From the NCBI GenBank assembly GCA_945952355.1, contig CAMFIW010000127.1:1-7286 (forward strand): DNA of 7,286 bases, written 5' to 3'. The stretch comes from an uncultured Phenylobacterium sp. (GTDB lineage: Bacteria; Pseudomonadota; Alphaproteobacteria; Caulobacterales; Caulobacteraceae). The notes beneath the pieces are model-generated. The model ran no database searches. It saw only the letters and a program-made list of their open reading frames with translations, and was not told the origin of the DNA. Within the stretch, counting starts at the first letter, position 1, and every line of letters starts with the position of its first letter. The position numbers were made by a program, and so were the translations under genes. Below are positions 1 through 6,007 of this stretch, piece by piece.

Positions 1-39
1 GCCTAGTCTCGTGGGCTCGGAGATGTGTATAAGAGACAG
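1..39 (+). other. Illumina Nextera (Tn5) library adapter, not genomic
   Basis: Positions 6-39 match the 34-base Nextera read-2 adapter: the GTCTCGTGGGCTCGG primer part (6-20) followed by the 19-bp Tn5 mosaic end AGATGTGTATAAGAGACAG (21-39). In the full library oligo an 8-base i7 index lies directly 5' of this. The five bases GCCTA at 1-5 fit the last five bases of the N706 index as it appears in the oligo (CATGCCTA), although five bases are weak evidence. The orientation, index then adapter then insert, is that of an untrimmed library molecule at a contig end. The adapter is open in two frames and creates the false peptides MGSEMCIRDR and MYKRQ ahead of the first gene. Native DNA starts at about 40. 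The adapter identity is seen directly from a well-known sequence; the index assignment is tentative. Confidence 0.98.
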
Positions 40-49
40 GAGACCGACC

Positions 50-1036
50 ATGCAAGCCTTGATGTCCGCCGCCGCCTACGAGCGGGTGAAGGATCGCATC
101 GCGCCGTTCGCTGGCGATCTGGAGATCGTCACCATCACCGACAAGGACGCGTACCAGCTCGACGGCCGGCCGATCGACAAGGAGGCCGTCGATCCCGAGA
201 TCATCTGGCCCACTCTCGACGCCTATGCCGCGGGCCTGCTGGGTACGATCATCGGCCGTGGCCTCGGCGGGACGCGGGCCCAGTGGATGCAGACCTTCAA
301 CGCCGGCCTCGACGCCCCGATCTTCAAGGACGTGATGGCGAGGGGCATCCGGATCAGCAAGTCCAACGCCCAGGCCGTCCCGATCGCCGAATACGTGGTG
401 GGCCAGGCGATCAGCTTGATCCTGCCGATCGCCCAGCAGCTGGAATTGCAGGCCGCAAAGACCTGGAAATCGACGCCCTATCGCGAAGTCAGCCAGACCC
501 GCTGGGTGCTGGTCGGCTACGGCTCGATCGGCCACGAGATCGCCAAGCGGATCAAGCCGTTCGGCGCGCATCTGACCGTGGTCCGTCGCAGCGTCGCCGA
601 CGATGATCTGGCCGACGCCGTGATCGGTCTCGACCGGCTGCAGGAGGTCCTGCCCGAGGCCGATGTCGTGGCCCTGGCTCCGGCTCTGACCGACGAGACC
701 CGCAACATGTGCGACGCGGCCTTCTTCAAGGCCATGAAACCCGGCGCGATCCTGATCAATATCGGCCGCGGCGGCCTGGTGGACGAGGATGCGCTGAAGG
801 TCGGACTCCAGACCGACCAGCCGGCCCACGCCGTGCTCGACGTCTTCCAGACCGAGCCCCTGCCCGCCGACTACTGGATCTGGAGCCACCCGAAGGTGCG
901 CGTGACCGCCCACACCTCCAATTCCGGCCATGGCACCGCCGCGCGCGGCGACGATCTGTTCGTGGCCAATCTGGAGCGGTTCCTGAAGGGCCAGCCGCTG
1001 ATCAACGAGGCCTCGCCGCGCGAGGTCGGGCTCTAG
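50..1036 (+). CDS. D-isomer-specific 2-hydroxyacid dehydrogenase (NAD-dependent)
   Basis: A 328-residue cytosolic oxidoreductase that would interconvert a 2-keto acid and a D-2-hydroxy acid with NAD(P)H; the substrate cannot be told from sequence. The NAD-binding Rossmann glycine motif is G-Y-G-S-I-G at residues 156-161. The catalytic triad is Arg240 (in NIGRGGLVDE), Glu269 (in FQTEPLP) and His288 (in TAHTS, where most relatives have TPH). The Arg-Glu spacing of 29 is the usual one for the family. The flanking N- and C-terminal segments form the split catalytic domain, and the length is normal. I chose the ATG at 50 because MQALMSAAAYE resembles usual family starts. The frame stays open further upstream only through the Nextera adapter, so the extra 13 residues are artefactual. 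A GGAG at 39-42 would be a Shine-Dalgarno, but its first base is also the last adapter base. The ATG at 62 is an alternative start. The upstream neighbour is unknown because the contig ends here. Confidence 0.93.
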   Translation: MQALMSAAAYERVKDRIAPFAGDLEIVTITDKDAYQLDGRPIDKEAVDPEIIWPTLDAYAAGLLGTIIGRGLGGTRAQWMQTFNAGLDAPIFKDVMARGIRISKSNAQAVPIAEYVVGQAISLILPIAQQLELQAAKTWKSTPYREVSQTRWVLVGYGSIGHEIAKRIKPFGAHLTVVRRSVADDDLADAVIGLDRLQEVLPEADVVALAPALTDETRNMCDAAFFKAMKPGAILINIGRGGLVDEDALKVGLQTDQPAHAVLDVFQTEPLPADYWIWSHPKVRVTAHTSNSGHGTAARGDDLFVANLERFLKGQPLINEASPREVGL

Positions 1037-1049
1037 CCCAACAGCAAGA

Positions 1050-1081
1050 GGGCGGCGCAAGGGTTCCCCCTCGCGTCGCCC
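1050..1081 (+). terminator. Stem-loop after the 2-hydroxyacid dehydrogenase gene
   Basis: Fourteen bases after the stop codon, GGGCGGCGC (1050-1058) pairs with GCGTCGCCC (1073-1081). This gives a 9-bp stem with one G-U pair. Inside it AGGG (1060-1063) pairs with CCCT (1068-1071) around a four-base loop. No T-run follows, so it is not a classic intrinsic terminator. Position and strength suggest a role in transcript end formation or 3' protection for the plus-strand gene. A smaller hairpin, CCCC-TCGC-GGGG, lies just beyond at 1091-1102. Confidence 0.4.
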
Positions 1082-1352
1082 ATCTCCAGTCCCCTCGCGG
1101 GGCCTGCGCCTGAAAGGTCTTCCGCAACTCCGCCGTCCCGGTCGCCCGAAACGTCTGGAGCCCGCGGCCGGCGCCCCTGGGAGTCCGCGCCCCGGGTTTC
1201 CCCGACGCTCGTCTCGCTGGAGCTTCCTGCCCGCTCTCCGAACCGGTTTCCCGCCTCGGCCGCGCCGCAGTCCCTCTCGACAAGTGGACGGTGACTCCAC
1301 GCCGGACCGCCGACAAGACGGCTTGGGATCGCCCCTGTGCGCAAGTGCGGCG

Positions 1353-1437
1353 GCGACGGTGGATCGATCGGTGGACAGGTCGTGGACCGTGCCTGCAAGG
1401 CCTTGCGCGGCCTGGCGCGGCGCTCATCCACCGTTGC
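1353..1437. repeat. GGTGGA repeats and inverted repeat near the 3' end of dedA
   Basis: CGGTGGA occurs at 1357-1363 and again at 1369-1375, 12 bp apart as a direct repeat, and in inverted form (TCCACCG) at 1428-1434. The outer copies belong to a longer inverted repeat, 1353-1364 against 1426-1437, 12 bp with one mismatch that would be a G-U pair in RNA and a 61-base loop. In a minus-strand transcript this structure would begin 14 bases after the dedA-family stop codon. It could be a 3'-end structure or a protein-binding site. Repeats this short also arise by chance in GC-rich DNA. Confidence 0.35.
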
Positions 1438-1451
1438 GTCGAAAGGACGGC

Positions 1452-2087
1452 CTAGGCTTGCCCGCTGCCCAACAGGGCCTCGTCGGCGCGCGCCTGCAAG
1501 GCGACCTCGGTGCGGCGCAGATAGAGACCGGCCACGACCAGGGCCACAAGTCCGACGCCCAGGGCCGCCCACGCGAACATGCCCTCCATCCGATGGAAGA
1601 GTTCGCCGAACCCATAGGCGAAATAGCCGACCGCCCCGGCCCAGATCGCCGCGCCCAGCACATTGAAGATCATGAAGCGTCGAAAGCTCATCCGGTAGGT
1701 GCCGGCCAGCACCGCCTCATAGACCCGCAGCACCGCCATGAACCGGCCGAACAGCATGATCTTGCCGCCGTGCAGGCTGAACAGGTACTCGCCCAGCCGC
1801 ATCCGCGCGGGGTTCAGGCCCACATGGTGTCCATAGCGCGTTAGAAGGGGATAGCCGCCGCGTCGGCCGATCCAGTAGCCCATCGCGCTGCCGAGCGCCG
1901 AGGCGAACGCCGCCACGAGCACGATCCCGAGGATGCTGATCCGGTCGGTATGCTGCGCATAGATCGCCGCGGCGATCAGCGCCGCCTCGCCGGGAAGTGG
2001 AATCCCCAGGCTCTGGAAGGTGATAAGACCGAAGACGGCGAAATAGCCGTACTGGGCGATGAATTCGGACAAATGAATGAGGTTCAA
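1452..2087 (-). CDS. DedA-family inner-membrane protein (VTT domain)
   Basis: A 211-residue polytopic membrane protein of the DedA/SNARE-associated family. Members act in the inner membrane in undecaprenyl-phosphate or phospholipid flipping, membrane homeostasis and drug or pH tolerance; the exact substrate here cannot be read. Family marks are GIPLPGEAAL (28-37, with the conserved Glu34), GYWIGRRGG (70-78), and GRF...R (Arg115 and Arg121, the six-residue spacing of the essential arginine pair of Escherichia coli YqjA), then AGTYRMS and a hydrophobic stretch at 140-160. A last hydrophobic helix spans about 170-190. The start codon is TTG at 2087; the first in-frame ATG is not until residue 69, inside the domain, so a non-ATG start is certain. 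The stop of yccF lies 11 bp upstream, and the only Shine-Dalgarno-like bases (GAAAG) overlap that stop, which suggests coupled translation. The TTG at codon 6 is an alternative start. Confidence 0.9.
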   Translation of the reverse strand: MNLIHLSEFIAQYGYFAVFGLITFQSLGIPLPGEAALIAAAIYAQHTDRISILGIVLVAAFASALGSAMGYWIGRRGGYPLLTRYGHHVGLNPARMRLGEYLFSLHGGKIMLFGRFMAVLRVYEAVLAGTYRMSFRRFMIFNVLGAAIWAGAVGYFAYGFGELFHRMEGMFAWAALGVGLVALVVAGLYLRRTEVALQARADEALLGSGQA

Positions 2088-2098
2088 AGGATCGACTT

Positions 2099-2494
2099 TC
2101 AGGTCTCCACGACCGCCTTACCGACAGGAGCGAGCGAAATGATGGCGAGCTTCAGGTGCTGCAATCCAAAGGGTATGCCGATGATGGTTACGCAAAGCCC
2201 TATCCCCAGCACGATGTGATGAACGGCGAGCCACCAGCCCGCCAGGACGAACCAGACGATGTTCAACACGAGGCCGACGGGACCGGTTCCTAGATCGCCG
2301 CGGCGGTTCAGTTCGGCGCGATCGCGAACCTGCCGGCCGAACGGCCAATAACTGAAGCCGGCGATGCGGAAGGCCGCGCTGGTCCAGGGCAGGCCCACGA
2401 TGGTGATCGCCAGCAGTATGCCAGCCAAGATCCACAGGCTGCCGGAGATCCAGCCGCCGAAGATGAACCACAGGATGTTCAGGAGCAGTCGCAT
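2099..2494 (-). CDS. yccF: YccF-family inner-membrane protein with two YccF repeats
   Basis: A 131-residue small membrane protein of the YccF family (formerly DUF307), whose function is unknown. It is built from two copies of the YccF domain. The first copy (about residues 5-56) and the second (about 77-128) share LNI-W-F followed by a hydrophobic pair of helices, a glycine-proline turn (VGLP, IGIP) and a final P-F/V-G. The length matches E. coli YccF closely. It starts with ATG at 2494, preceded by a strong GGAGG (2503-2499) four bases upstream. That site lies in the 3' arm of a 9-bp inverted repeat. The gene is 73 bp downstream of rnd and 11 bp upstream of the DedA-family gene, all on one strand, so the two membrane proteins are probably co-expressed. 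Confidence 0.93.
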   Translation of the reverse strand: MRLLLNILWFIFGGWISGSLWILAGILLAITIVGLPWTSAAFRIAGFSYWPFGRQVRDRAELNRRGDLGTGPVGLVLNIVWFVLAGWWLAVHHIVLGIGLCVTIIGIPFGLQHLKLAIISLAPVGKAVVET

Positions 2495-2498
2495 GCCG

Positions 2499-2534
2499 CC
2501 TCCGCCGTCCCCCGACAGATGAGGCCGGCGGAGG
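2499..2534 (-). promoter_or_regulatory. Inverted repeat covering the yccF ribosome-binding site
   Basis: CCTCCGCCG (2534-2526 read on the minus strand) and CGGCGGAGG (2507-2499) form a perfect 9-bp inverted repeat around an 18-base loop. The 3' arm contains the GGAGG Shine-Dalgarno of yccF, with the ATG four bases on. In RNA the stem would hide the ribosome-binding site. It could also serve as part of the rnd 3' end, since rnd stops 34 bp upstream; a weaker hairpin (2560-2545) sits between them. The pairing is seen in the sequence; regulation is inferred. Confidence 0.45.
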
Positions 2535-2567
2535 AGTCGCGCAAGCGGCCGTGACGCCGCGTCGTCG

Positions 2568-3746
2568 CTATTCCGCCGCGGACGCTTTTGGCGCGCGGCG
2601 CACCTCGACCACCCGCACGCGCGAACCGTCCAGCACCAGGGCCAGTTCGCCGCGCTTCAGCTTCAGCGCGTCCTCGCCGAACGCCTCGCGCCGCCAGCCG
2701 CTCAGCGCGGGGGTCTGGGCGTTGTCGTCATTGGCGATCAGCTCCAGATCCGAGACCGTGGCGATCAGCTTCGACGCCACTCCCGCATCCTCCGCGCGCG
2801 CTTTCAGCAACACCTTCAGCAGTTCCACGACCGCGCCGGCGGCCGGGGACGGCGCCTGGCGATTGCGCTCGATAACCGGGGCGTAGGCCTCGGGGTCCTT
2901 CAGCGCCTCGCGCACCGCTTCCAGCAGGTCCGGCCCGAAGCGCGAACCGGAGAAGCCTTTCGGCACCGAGCGCAGCCGGTCCAGCTGGTTGGCGTCGGTC
3001 GGCGCCTGCGTCGCCAGTTCGTCGATCGCCTCGTCCTTCAGGATGCGGCCACGCGGCTGGTCGCGGGTCTGGGCGGTGCGTTCGCGCCAGGCGGCGACCG
3101 CCTTGTACACCGCCAGGTATTTGGCGGTATGCCGGCGAGGCTTAAGCCGCTTCCAGGCGTTGTCCGGCTCGACGTCGTAGTTGGCCGGGTCGCAGAGATT
3201 TTGCATCTCGTCGTGCACCCAGGCCAGTCGCCCCTCCTTTTCGAGCCGCGTGCGCAGCATCGGATAGAGCCTGGCCAGGTGGGTCACGTCGGCCAGCGCA
3301 TAGGTCAGTTGGGCGTCGGTCAGCGGCCGGCGCGCCCAGTCGGTGAACCGGCTGGACTTGTCGAGCTCGATCTTGAGCATCTGTCGGACGAGCGCGTCAT
3401 AGGCGATCTGTTCGCCATAGCCGGCGGCCATGCCGGCCACCTGGGTGTCGAACAGCGGCCGCGGCATGGCCTTCAGGTTGTTGAAGATCTCCACGTCCTG
3501 CCGCGCGGCGTGGAACACTTTCTCGATCTTGGTGTCGCGCAGGATCGCCAGGAACGGCTCGAGGTCGATCCCTTCGGCCAGCGGGTCGATCACGGCTTCG
3601 GCGTTTGGGGTCGCGGCCTGGATCAGGCAGAGTTTCGGCCAGTAGGTCGTCTCGCGCATGAACTCGGTGTCCACGGCGACGAAAGGCTCGTTCTTGATCT
3701 TGTCGCAAAACGCCGCGAGTTCGGCGGTGGTTGTAATCGGCGTCAT
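2568..3746 (-). CDS. rnd: Ribonuclease D
   Basis: A 392-residue 3'-5' exoribonuclease that trims the 3' ends of tRNA precursors and other small structured RNAs in the cytoplasm, using two metal ions. The DEDDy exonuclease domain fills residues 1-170: Asp26 and Glu28 (VDTEF), Asp84 (HAARQD), and Tyr149 with Asp153 (YALADV), all at nearly the positions of E. coli RNase D. An HRDC domain follows at about 210-285 (YKAVAAWRE ... PKGFSG), then a second HRDC-like C-terminal region at about 300-370. The length is normal. The frame opens with TTG at 3749, but the next codon, ATG at 3746, is the better start. No Shine-Dalgarno precedes it, and a -10-like GCTATAGC ends seven bases upstream, so the mRNA is probably leaderless. 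It is divergent from purM. Confidence 0.96.
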   Translation of the reverse strand: MTPITTTAELAAFCDKIKNEPFVAVDTEFMRETTYWPKLCLIQAATPNAEAVIDPLAEGIDLEPFLAILRDTKIEKVFHAARQDVEIFNNLKAMPRPLFDTQVAGMAAGYGEQIAYDALVRQMLKIELDKSSRFTDWARRPLTDAQLTYALADVTHLARLYPMLRTRLEKEGRLAWVHDEMQNLCDPANYDVEPDNAWKRLKPRRHTAKYLAVYKAVAAWRERTAQTRDQPRGRILKDEAIDELATQAPTDANQLDRLRSVPKGFSGSRFGPDLLEAVREALKDPEAYAPVIERNRQAPSPAAGAVVELLKVLLKARAEDAGVASKLIATVSDLELIANDDNAQTPALSGWRREAFGEDALKLKRGELALVLDGSRVRVVEVRRAPKASAAE

Positions 3747-3783
3747 CAATTAGCTATAGCCCCGCGCACGCCCGAGTCTGCAA
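3731..3783. promoter_or_regulatory. Divergent rnd/purM promoter region with palindromic -10
   Basis: GCTATAGC at 3753-3760 is its own reverse complement and matches the Caulobacter-type -10 (GCTANAWC) at seven of eight positions on either strand. For rnd (minus), TTGCAG at 3783-3778 lies 17 bases before the element, and a start about seven bases past it falls on the rnd ATG itself. For purM (plus), TTGTAA at 3731-3736 lies 18 bases before TATAGC (3755-3760), giving a leader of about 50 nt. The purM -35 would sit inside the first rnd codons. The element is seen; its use in both directions is inferred. Confidence 0.5.
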
Positions 3784-3817
3784 CCCCGGCGGCGAATTTC
3801 TTGAGGTTTTCCTACCC

Positions 3818-4849
3818 ATGACCGAGCGGCCCAACGGGCTCACCTACGCCCAGGCCGGGGTCGATATCGACGCCGGAAACGCCCTCATCGAGAAGATCAA
3901 GCCGCTGGCCAAGGCGACACGTCGCCCCGGCGCGGATGCGTCGCTGGGCGGCTTCGGCGCGCTCTTCGATCTGAAGGCGGCCGGCTATTCCGACCCGCTG
4001 CTGGTTTCCACGACCGACGGCGTGGGCACCAAGCTGAAGGTGGCGATCGACACCGGCCTGCACGACACGGTCGGCATCGACCTGGTGGCCATGTGCGTCA
4101 ACGACCTCCTGGCCCAGGGCGCCGAGCCCCTGCTGTTCCTCGACTACTTCGCGACCGGCAAGCTGAACGTCGAGGAGGCCGCCCGCGTTGTCGGGGGCAT
4201 CGCACAGGGCTGCACCCTGGCCGGCTGCGCCCTGGTCGGCGGGGAAACCGCCGAAATGCCCGGCATGTATTCGGAAGGCGACTACGATCTGGCCGGGTTC
4301 TCGGTCGGCGCCGTCGAGCGTGGCGCGGTCCTGCCTCGGCTCGGCGACCAGCAGGCCGGCGACCTCGTCATCGGACTGGGCTCGTCCGGCCCGCATTCGA
4401 ACGGCTATTCCCTCGTCCGCCGCATCGTTGAACGCTCCGGCCTCGCCTGGGACGCGCCAGCGCCCTTCTCGGCCGGTCGGACCCTCGCCCAGGCGCTGAT
4501 GGCGCCCACCCGGATCTACATCAAGTCGGTCCTGCCGCAGATCAAGGCCGGACGCATCAAGGGCTGCGCCCACATCACCGGCGGCGGTCTCGTGGAGAAT
4601 CCCCCTCGCGCCATCGCTGAGGGCCTGGAGGCCCGGTTCGACTGGAACGCCTGGCCGCTGCCACCGGTCTTCGCGTGGATGCAGGAGGTCGGCGGCGTCG
4701 GCGACCACGAGTTGCGCCGCACCTTCAACTGCGGCGTGGGCCTCATTCTGATCGTCTCGCCCGAGGACGCGCCGGCGGTCCTCGAAGGCCTCCTCAGCGC
4801 GGGGGAGGACGCCTTCATCTGCGGCGAGTTGGCCGCCAAGACTGTCTGA
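3818..4849 (+). CDS. purM: Phosphoribosylformylglycinamidine cyclo-ligase (AIR synthetase)
   Basis: A 343-residue cytosolic enzyme that closes the imidazole ring in de novo purine synthesis, turning formylglycinamidine ribonucleotide and ATP into aminoimidazole ribonucleotide, ADP and phosphate. Signature segments are all present: [10 protein letters not shown] (64-73), the [11 protein letters not shown] loop (141-151), [16 protein letters not shown] (186-201), [13 protein letters not shown] (252-264) and FNCGVGL (303-309). The length matches E. coli PurM (345). The ATG at 3818 follows GAGG at 3803-3806 with a long 11-base gap; no better in-frame start is seen nearby. It diverges from rnd. 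In many proteobacteria purN follows or overlaps purM, but no purN reading (ISGRGSN-type motif) appears in the 370 bp downstream, so purN must lie elsewhere. No riboswitch is visible in the short leader. Confidence 0.98.
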   Translation: MTERPNGLTYAQAGVDIDAGNALIEKIKPLAKATRRPGADASLGGFGALFDLKAAGYSDPLLVSTTDGVGTKLKVAIDTGLHDTVGIDLVAMCVNDLLAQGAEPLLFLDYFATGKLNVEEAARVVGGIAQGCTLAGCALVGGETAEMPGMYSEGDYDLAGFSVGAVERGAVLPRLGDQQAGDLVIGLGSSGPHSNGYSLVRRIVERSGLAWDAPAPFSAGRTLAQALMAPTRIYIKSVLPQIKAGRIKGCAHITGGGLVENPPRAIAEGLEARFDWNAWPLPPVFAWMQEVGGVGDHELRRTFNCGVGLILIVSPEDAPAVLEGLLSAGEDAFICGELAAKTV

Positions 4850-4956
4850 CGGACTACGGCTTCGGAGAGGCGGTCGGAGCGGATCGCTCAACCTGAATCA
4901 GAATTCACGGAACCCACGCCTTCGAGTTCCCGTTGATGGCGTGTGTCGAGGGACAG
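4850..4956. other. Short intergenic stretch after purM
   Basis: Lower in G+C than its flanks. It holds two small inverted repeats: GAGCG-GAT-CGCTC at 4877-4889, with a 3-base loop 27 bp past the purM stop, and TGAAT-CAGA-ATTCA at 4894-4907. Neither has a T-run, so neither is a clear terminator, though the pair may help end the purM transcript. Confidence 0.35.
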
Positions 4957-5259
4957 ATGTCGTCGCGTGAAGAGAATATAGAGCACGAAGCCAGGGACCT
5001 TTGGCGAGCCCTACGTAAAGATTCGCCGCCCGAGGGACTGAGTGGTTCGGACTTGTTGCTGATCCTCGTCGCCCAGGCGCCGGTACTTCGTTACGATCGG
5101 TATGTCTCGCCCCATCTTCGCGAGAGCCAGATCACGCGGCCGCGTGACGCCGACCCCCGCGGAGTTCCGGGGCGCAACGGAGGCTTCAAGTCGGCCTACG
5201 CCCAGCGCGATCCCTGCCGTTCTAGCGCCCCTGGAACGCCGCCGTCCGCTTCTGGTTGA
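4957..5259 (+). CDS. Possible small orphan protein of unknown function
   Basis: A 100-residue frame that I do not recognise. Its N-terminal two thirds look protein-like: a charged helix-forming stretch (residues 3-22, with EHEARDLWRALRK), then PPEGLSGSDLLLILVAQAP (24-42) and RYDRYVSPHLRESQI. The last 35 residues are rich in Pro, Arg, Gly and Ser and look like read-through of non-coding DNA. The ATG at 4957 is preceded by GAGGGA (4948-4953) at good spacing; an upstream ATG at 4936 has no such site. About two thirds of the first 64 codons end in G or C, against about 90% in the first 50 codons of purM, so codon use differs from its neighbours. That fits a recently acquired, lineage-specific or non-functional gene. 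Its 3' end overlaps the convergent hydratase gene by 38 bp. There is no signal peptide or membrane segment. Confidence 0.4.
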   Translation: MSSREENIEHEARDLWRALRKDSPPEGLSGSDLLLILVAQAPVLRYDRYVSPHLRESQITRPRDADPRGVPGRNGGFKSAYAQRDPCRSSAPGTPPSASG

Positions 5260-6007
5260 ACGCGGCGACGCCCTCCCGCCGGTCCTCCGTGACGAACAGC
5301 CGGTTGTATTCCGACAGCTCCAGCGCCATCGCCTGGTCGAGCGGCAACACCGCGCCGGTCCGCACCACCTTCTTCAACGCGCGCACCGACAAGGGCGCCT
5401 TGGAGGCGATCAGCTTCGCTTGCACGAGCACCTGGGCGATCAGTTCGTCGGGCGGGCAGACGCGATTTACCACGCCGATCGTGAGCGCTTCCTCCGCGTC
5501 GACCGGCGCACCGCTCATCAGCATTTCCGCCGCTCGACGTTCACCGACGGCCCGGGTCAGCAGTTGGGTGCCGCCCAGGCCCGGAATGATGCCAAGCCCG
5601 GCCTCTGGCAGGCCGATGCGTGCGGTCTCGCTCGCCCACGCGAAATCGCAGGCCAGCGCCATCTCCGCGCCGCCACCCATGGCCGCGCCGTTGATCGCCG
5701 CGATCAGCGGGAATGGGCAGTCGAGCTGAGCGCGGATCATGTCCTCGAACAACCGATGCTGATCGCCCCACTCCTGGTCGCTCATGCCGTCGCGTTCCTT
5801 GAGGTCCGCGCCGGCGCAGAAGAACCGTCCCGCCCCAGTCATCACGACCACCCGCACGGCGGCGTTGTCCTTCAAGACAGTCCAGAGCGCCAGCAGTTCG
5901 CGGCCCATGGCGGTCGAAAGGGCGTTGGCGGCGGCGGGCCGCGACAGGGTCACCAGCTTCACGCCGGGGGCCGCGTCGGCGACCTCGATGGTGGTCTCTT
6001 GGCTCAT
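5222..6007 (-). CDS. Enoyl-CoA hydratase/isomerase (crotonase), AUH-like
   Basis: A 261-residue cytosolic crotonase-fold enzyme that would add water to a 2-enoyl-CoA. The CoA and oxyanion-hole segment is FFCAGADLKER (62-72). The second oxyanion segment is NGAAMGGGAE (106-115) with catalytic Glu115, and PEAGLGIIPGLGGTQ (134-148) supplies catalytic Glu135; both hydratase glutamates are present. The C-terminal EGVAAFNQKRTAAFQG is typical. ADLKER and the following region resemble AUH/methylglutaconyl-CoA hydratases more than FadB-type enzymes, so a short branched or C5-dicarboxylyl-CoA substrate is plausible but not shown. The ATG at 6007 overlaps the stop of the upstream CoA-transferase gene by four bases (ATGA) and is preceded by GGAGGG (6016-6011), so the two are translationally coupled. 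It ends convergently with the small plus-strand frame. Confidence 0.94.
   Translation of the reverse strand: MSQETTIEVADAAPGVKLVTLSRPAAANALSTAMGRELLALWTVLKDNAAVRVVVMTGAGRFFCAGADLKERDGMSDQEWGDQHRLFEDMIRAQLDCPFPLIAAINGAAMGGGAEMALACDFAWASETARIGLPEAGLGIIPGLGGTQLLTRAVGERRAAEMLMSGAPVDAEEALTIGVVNRVCPPDELIAQVLVQAKLIASKAPLSVRALKKVVRTGAVLPLDQAMALELSEYNRLFVTEDRREGVAAFNQKRTAAFQGR

Larger units (their letters stand above)
1037..1451. other. 415-bp intergenic stretch without a convincing gene
   Basis: This lies between the convergent 3' ends of the dehydrogenase gene and the dedA-family gene. Long open frames cross it on both strands, but their products are rich in Arg, Gly, Ala and Pro, lack recognisable motifs, and run on antisense into the neighbouring genes, as chance frames do in GC-rich DNA. 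I looked for tRNA, RNase P RNA, tmRNA and SRP RNA signatures and saw none. It holds the hairpin at 1050-1081, the small hairpin at 1091-1102, and a cluster of GGTGGA-type repeats at 1357-1437, listed separately. Confidence 0.6.

Noticed and set aside
1..39. Tn5 mosaic end as evidence of a natural Tn5 insertion
   Set aside because: It is directly attached to the synthetic Nextera primer sequence and lies at the contig edge, so it is a library artefact.
11..606. N-terminal extensions MGSEMCIRDR and MYKRQ and the second plus frame 25-606
   Set aside because: Both peptides are translations of the Nextera adapter. The 25-606 frame is an out-of-frame shadow of the dehydrogenase gene.
1395..1406. 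Perfect 12-bp palindrome GCAAGGCCTTGC
   Set aside because: One or two such palindromes are expected by chance in 7 kb of GC-rich DNA, and nothing around it gives it a role.
1037..1451. Possible structural RNA (RNase P RNA, tmRNA, SRP RNA or tRNA)
   Set aside because: I looked on both strands for their conserved core sequences and the tRNA T-loop and found no match.
1002..1572. Two long minus-strand frames across the 1037-1451 gap
   Set aside because: They overlap the ends of real genes, have low-complexity Arg/Gly/Ala/Pro composition and no motif, as expected for GC-rich non-coding DNA.
1284..1844. 186-codon plus-strand frame
   Set aside because: Mostly antisense to the DedA-family gene, whose family motifs are clear.
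3812..4891. 359-codon minus-strand frame opposite purM
   Set aside because: Exact antisense shadow of purM; long only because of high G+C, with no recognisable domain.
4850..5100. Remnant of purN after purM
   Set aside because: No frame shows the glycinamide transformylase start (ISGRGSN-type) or other purN motifs.
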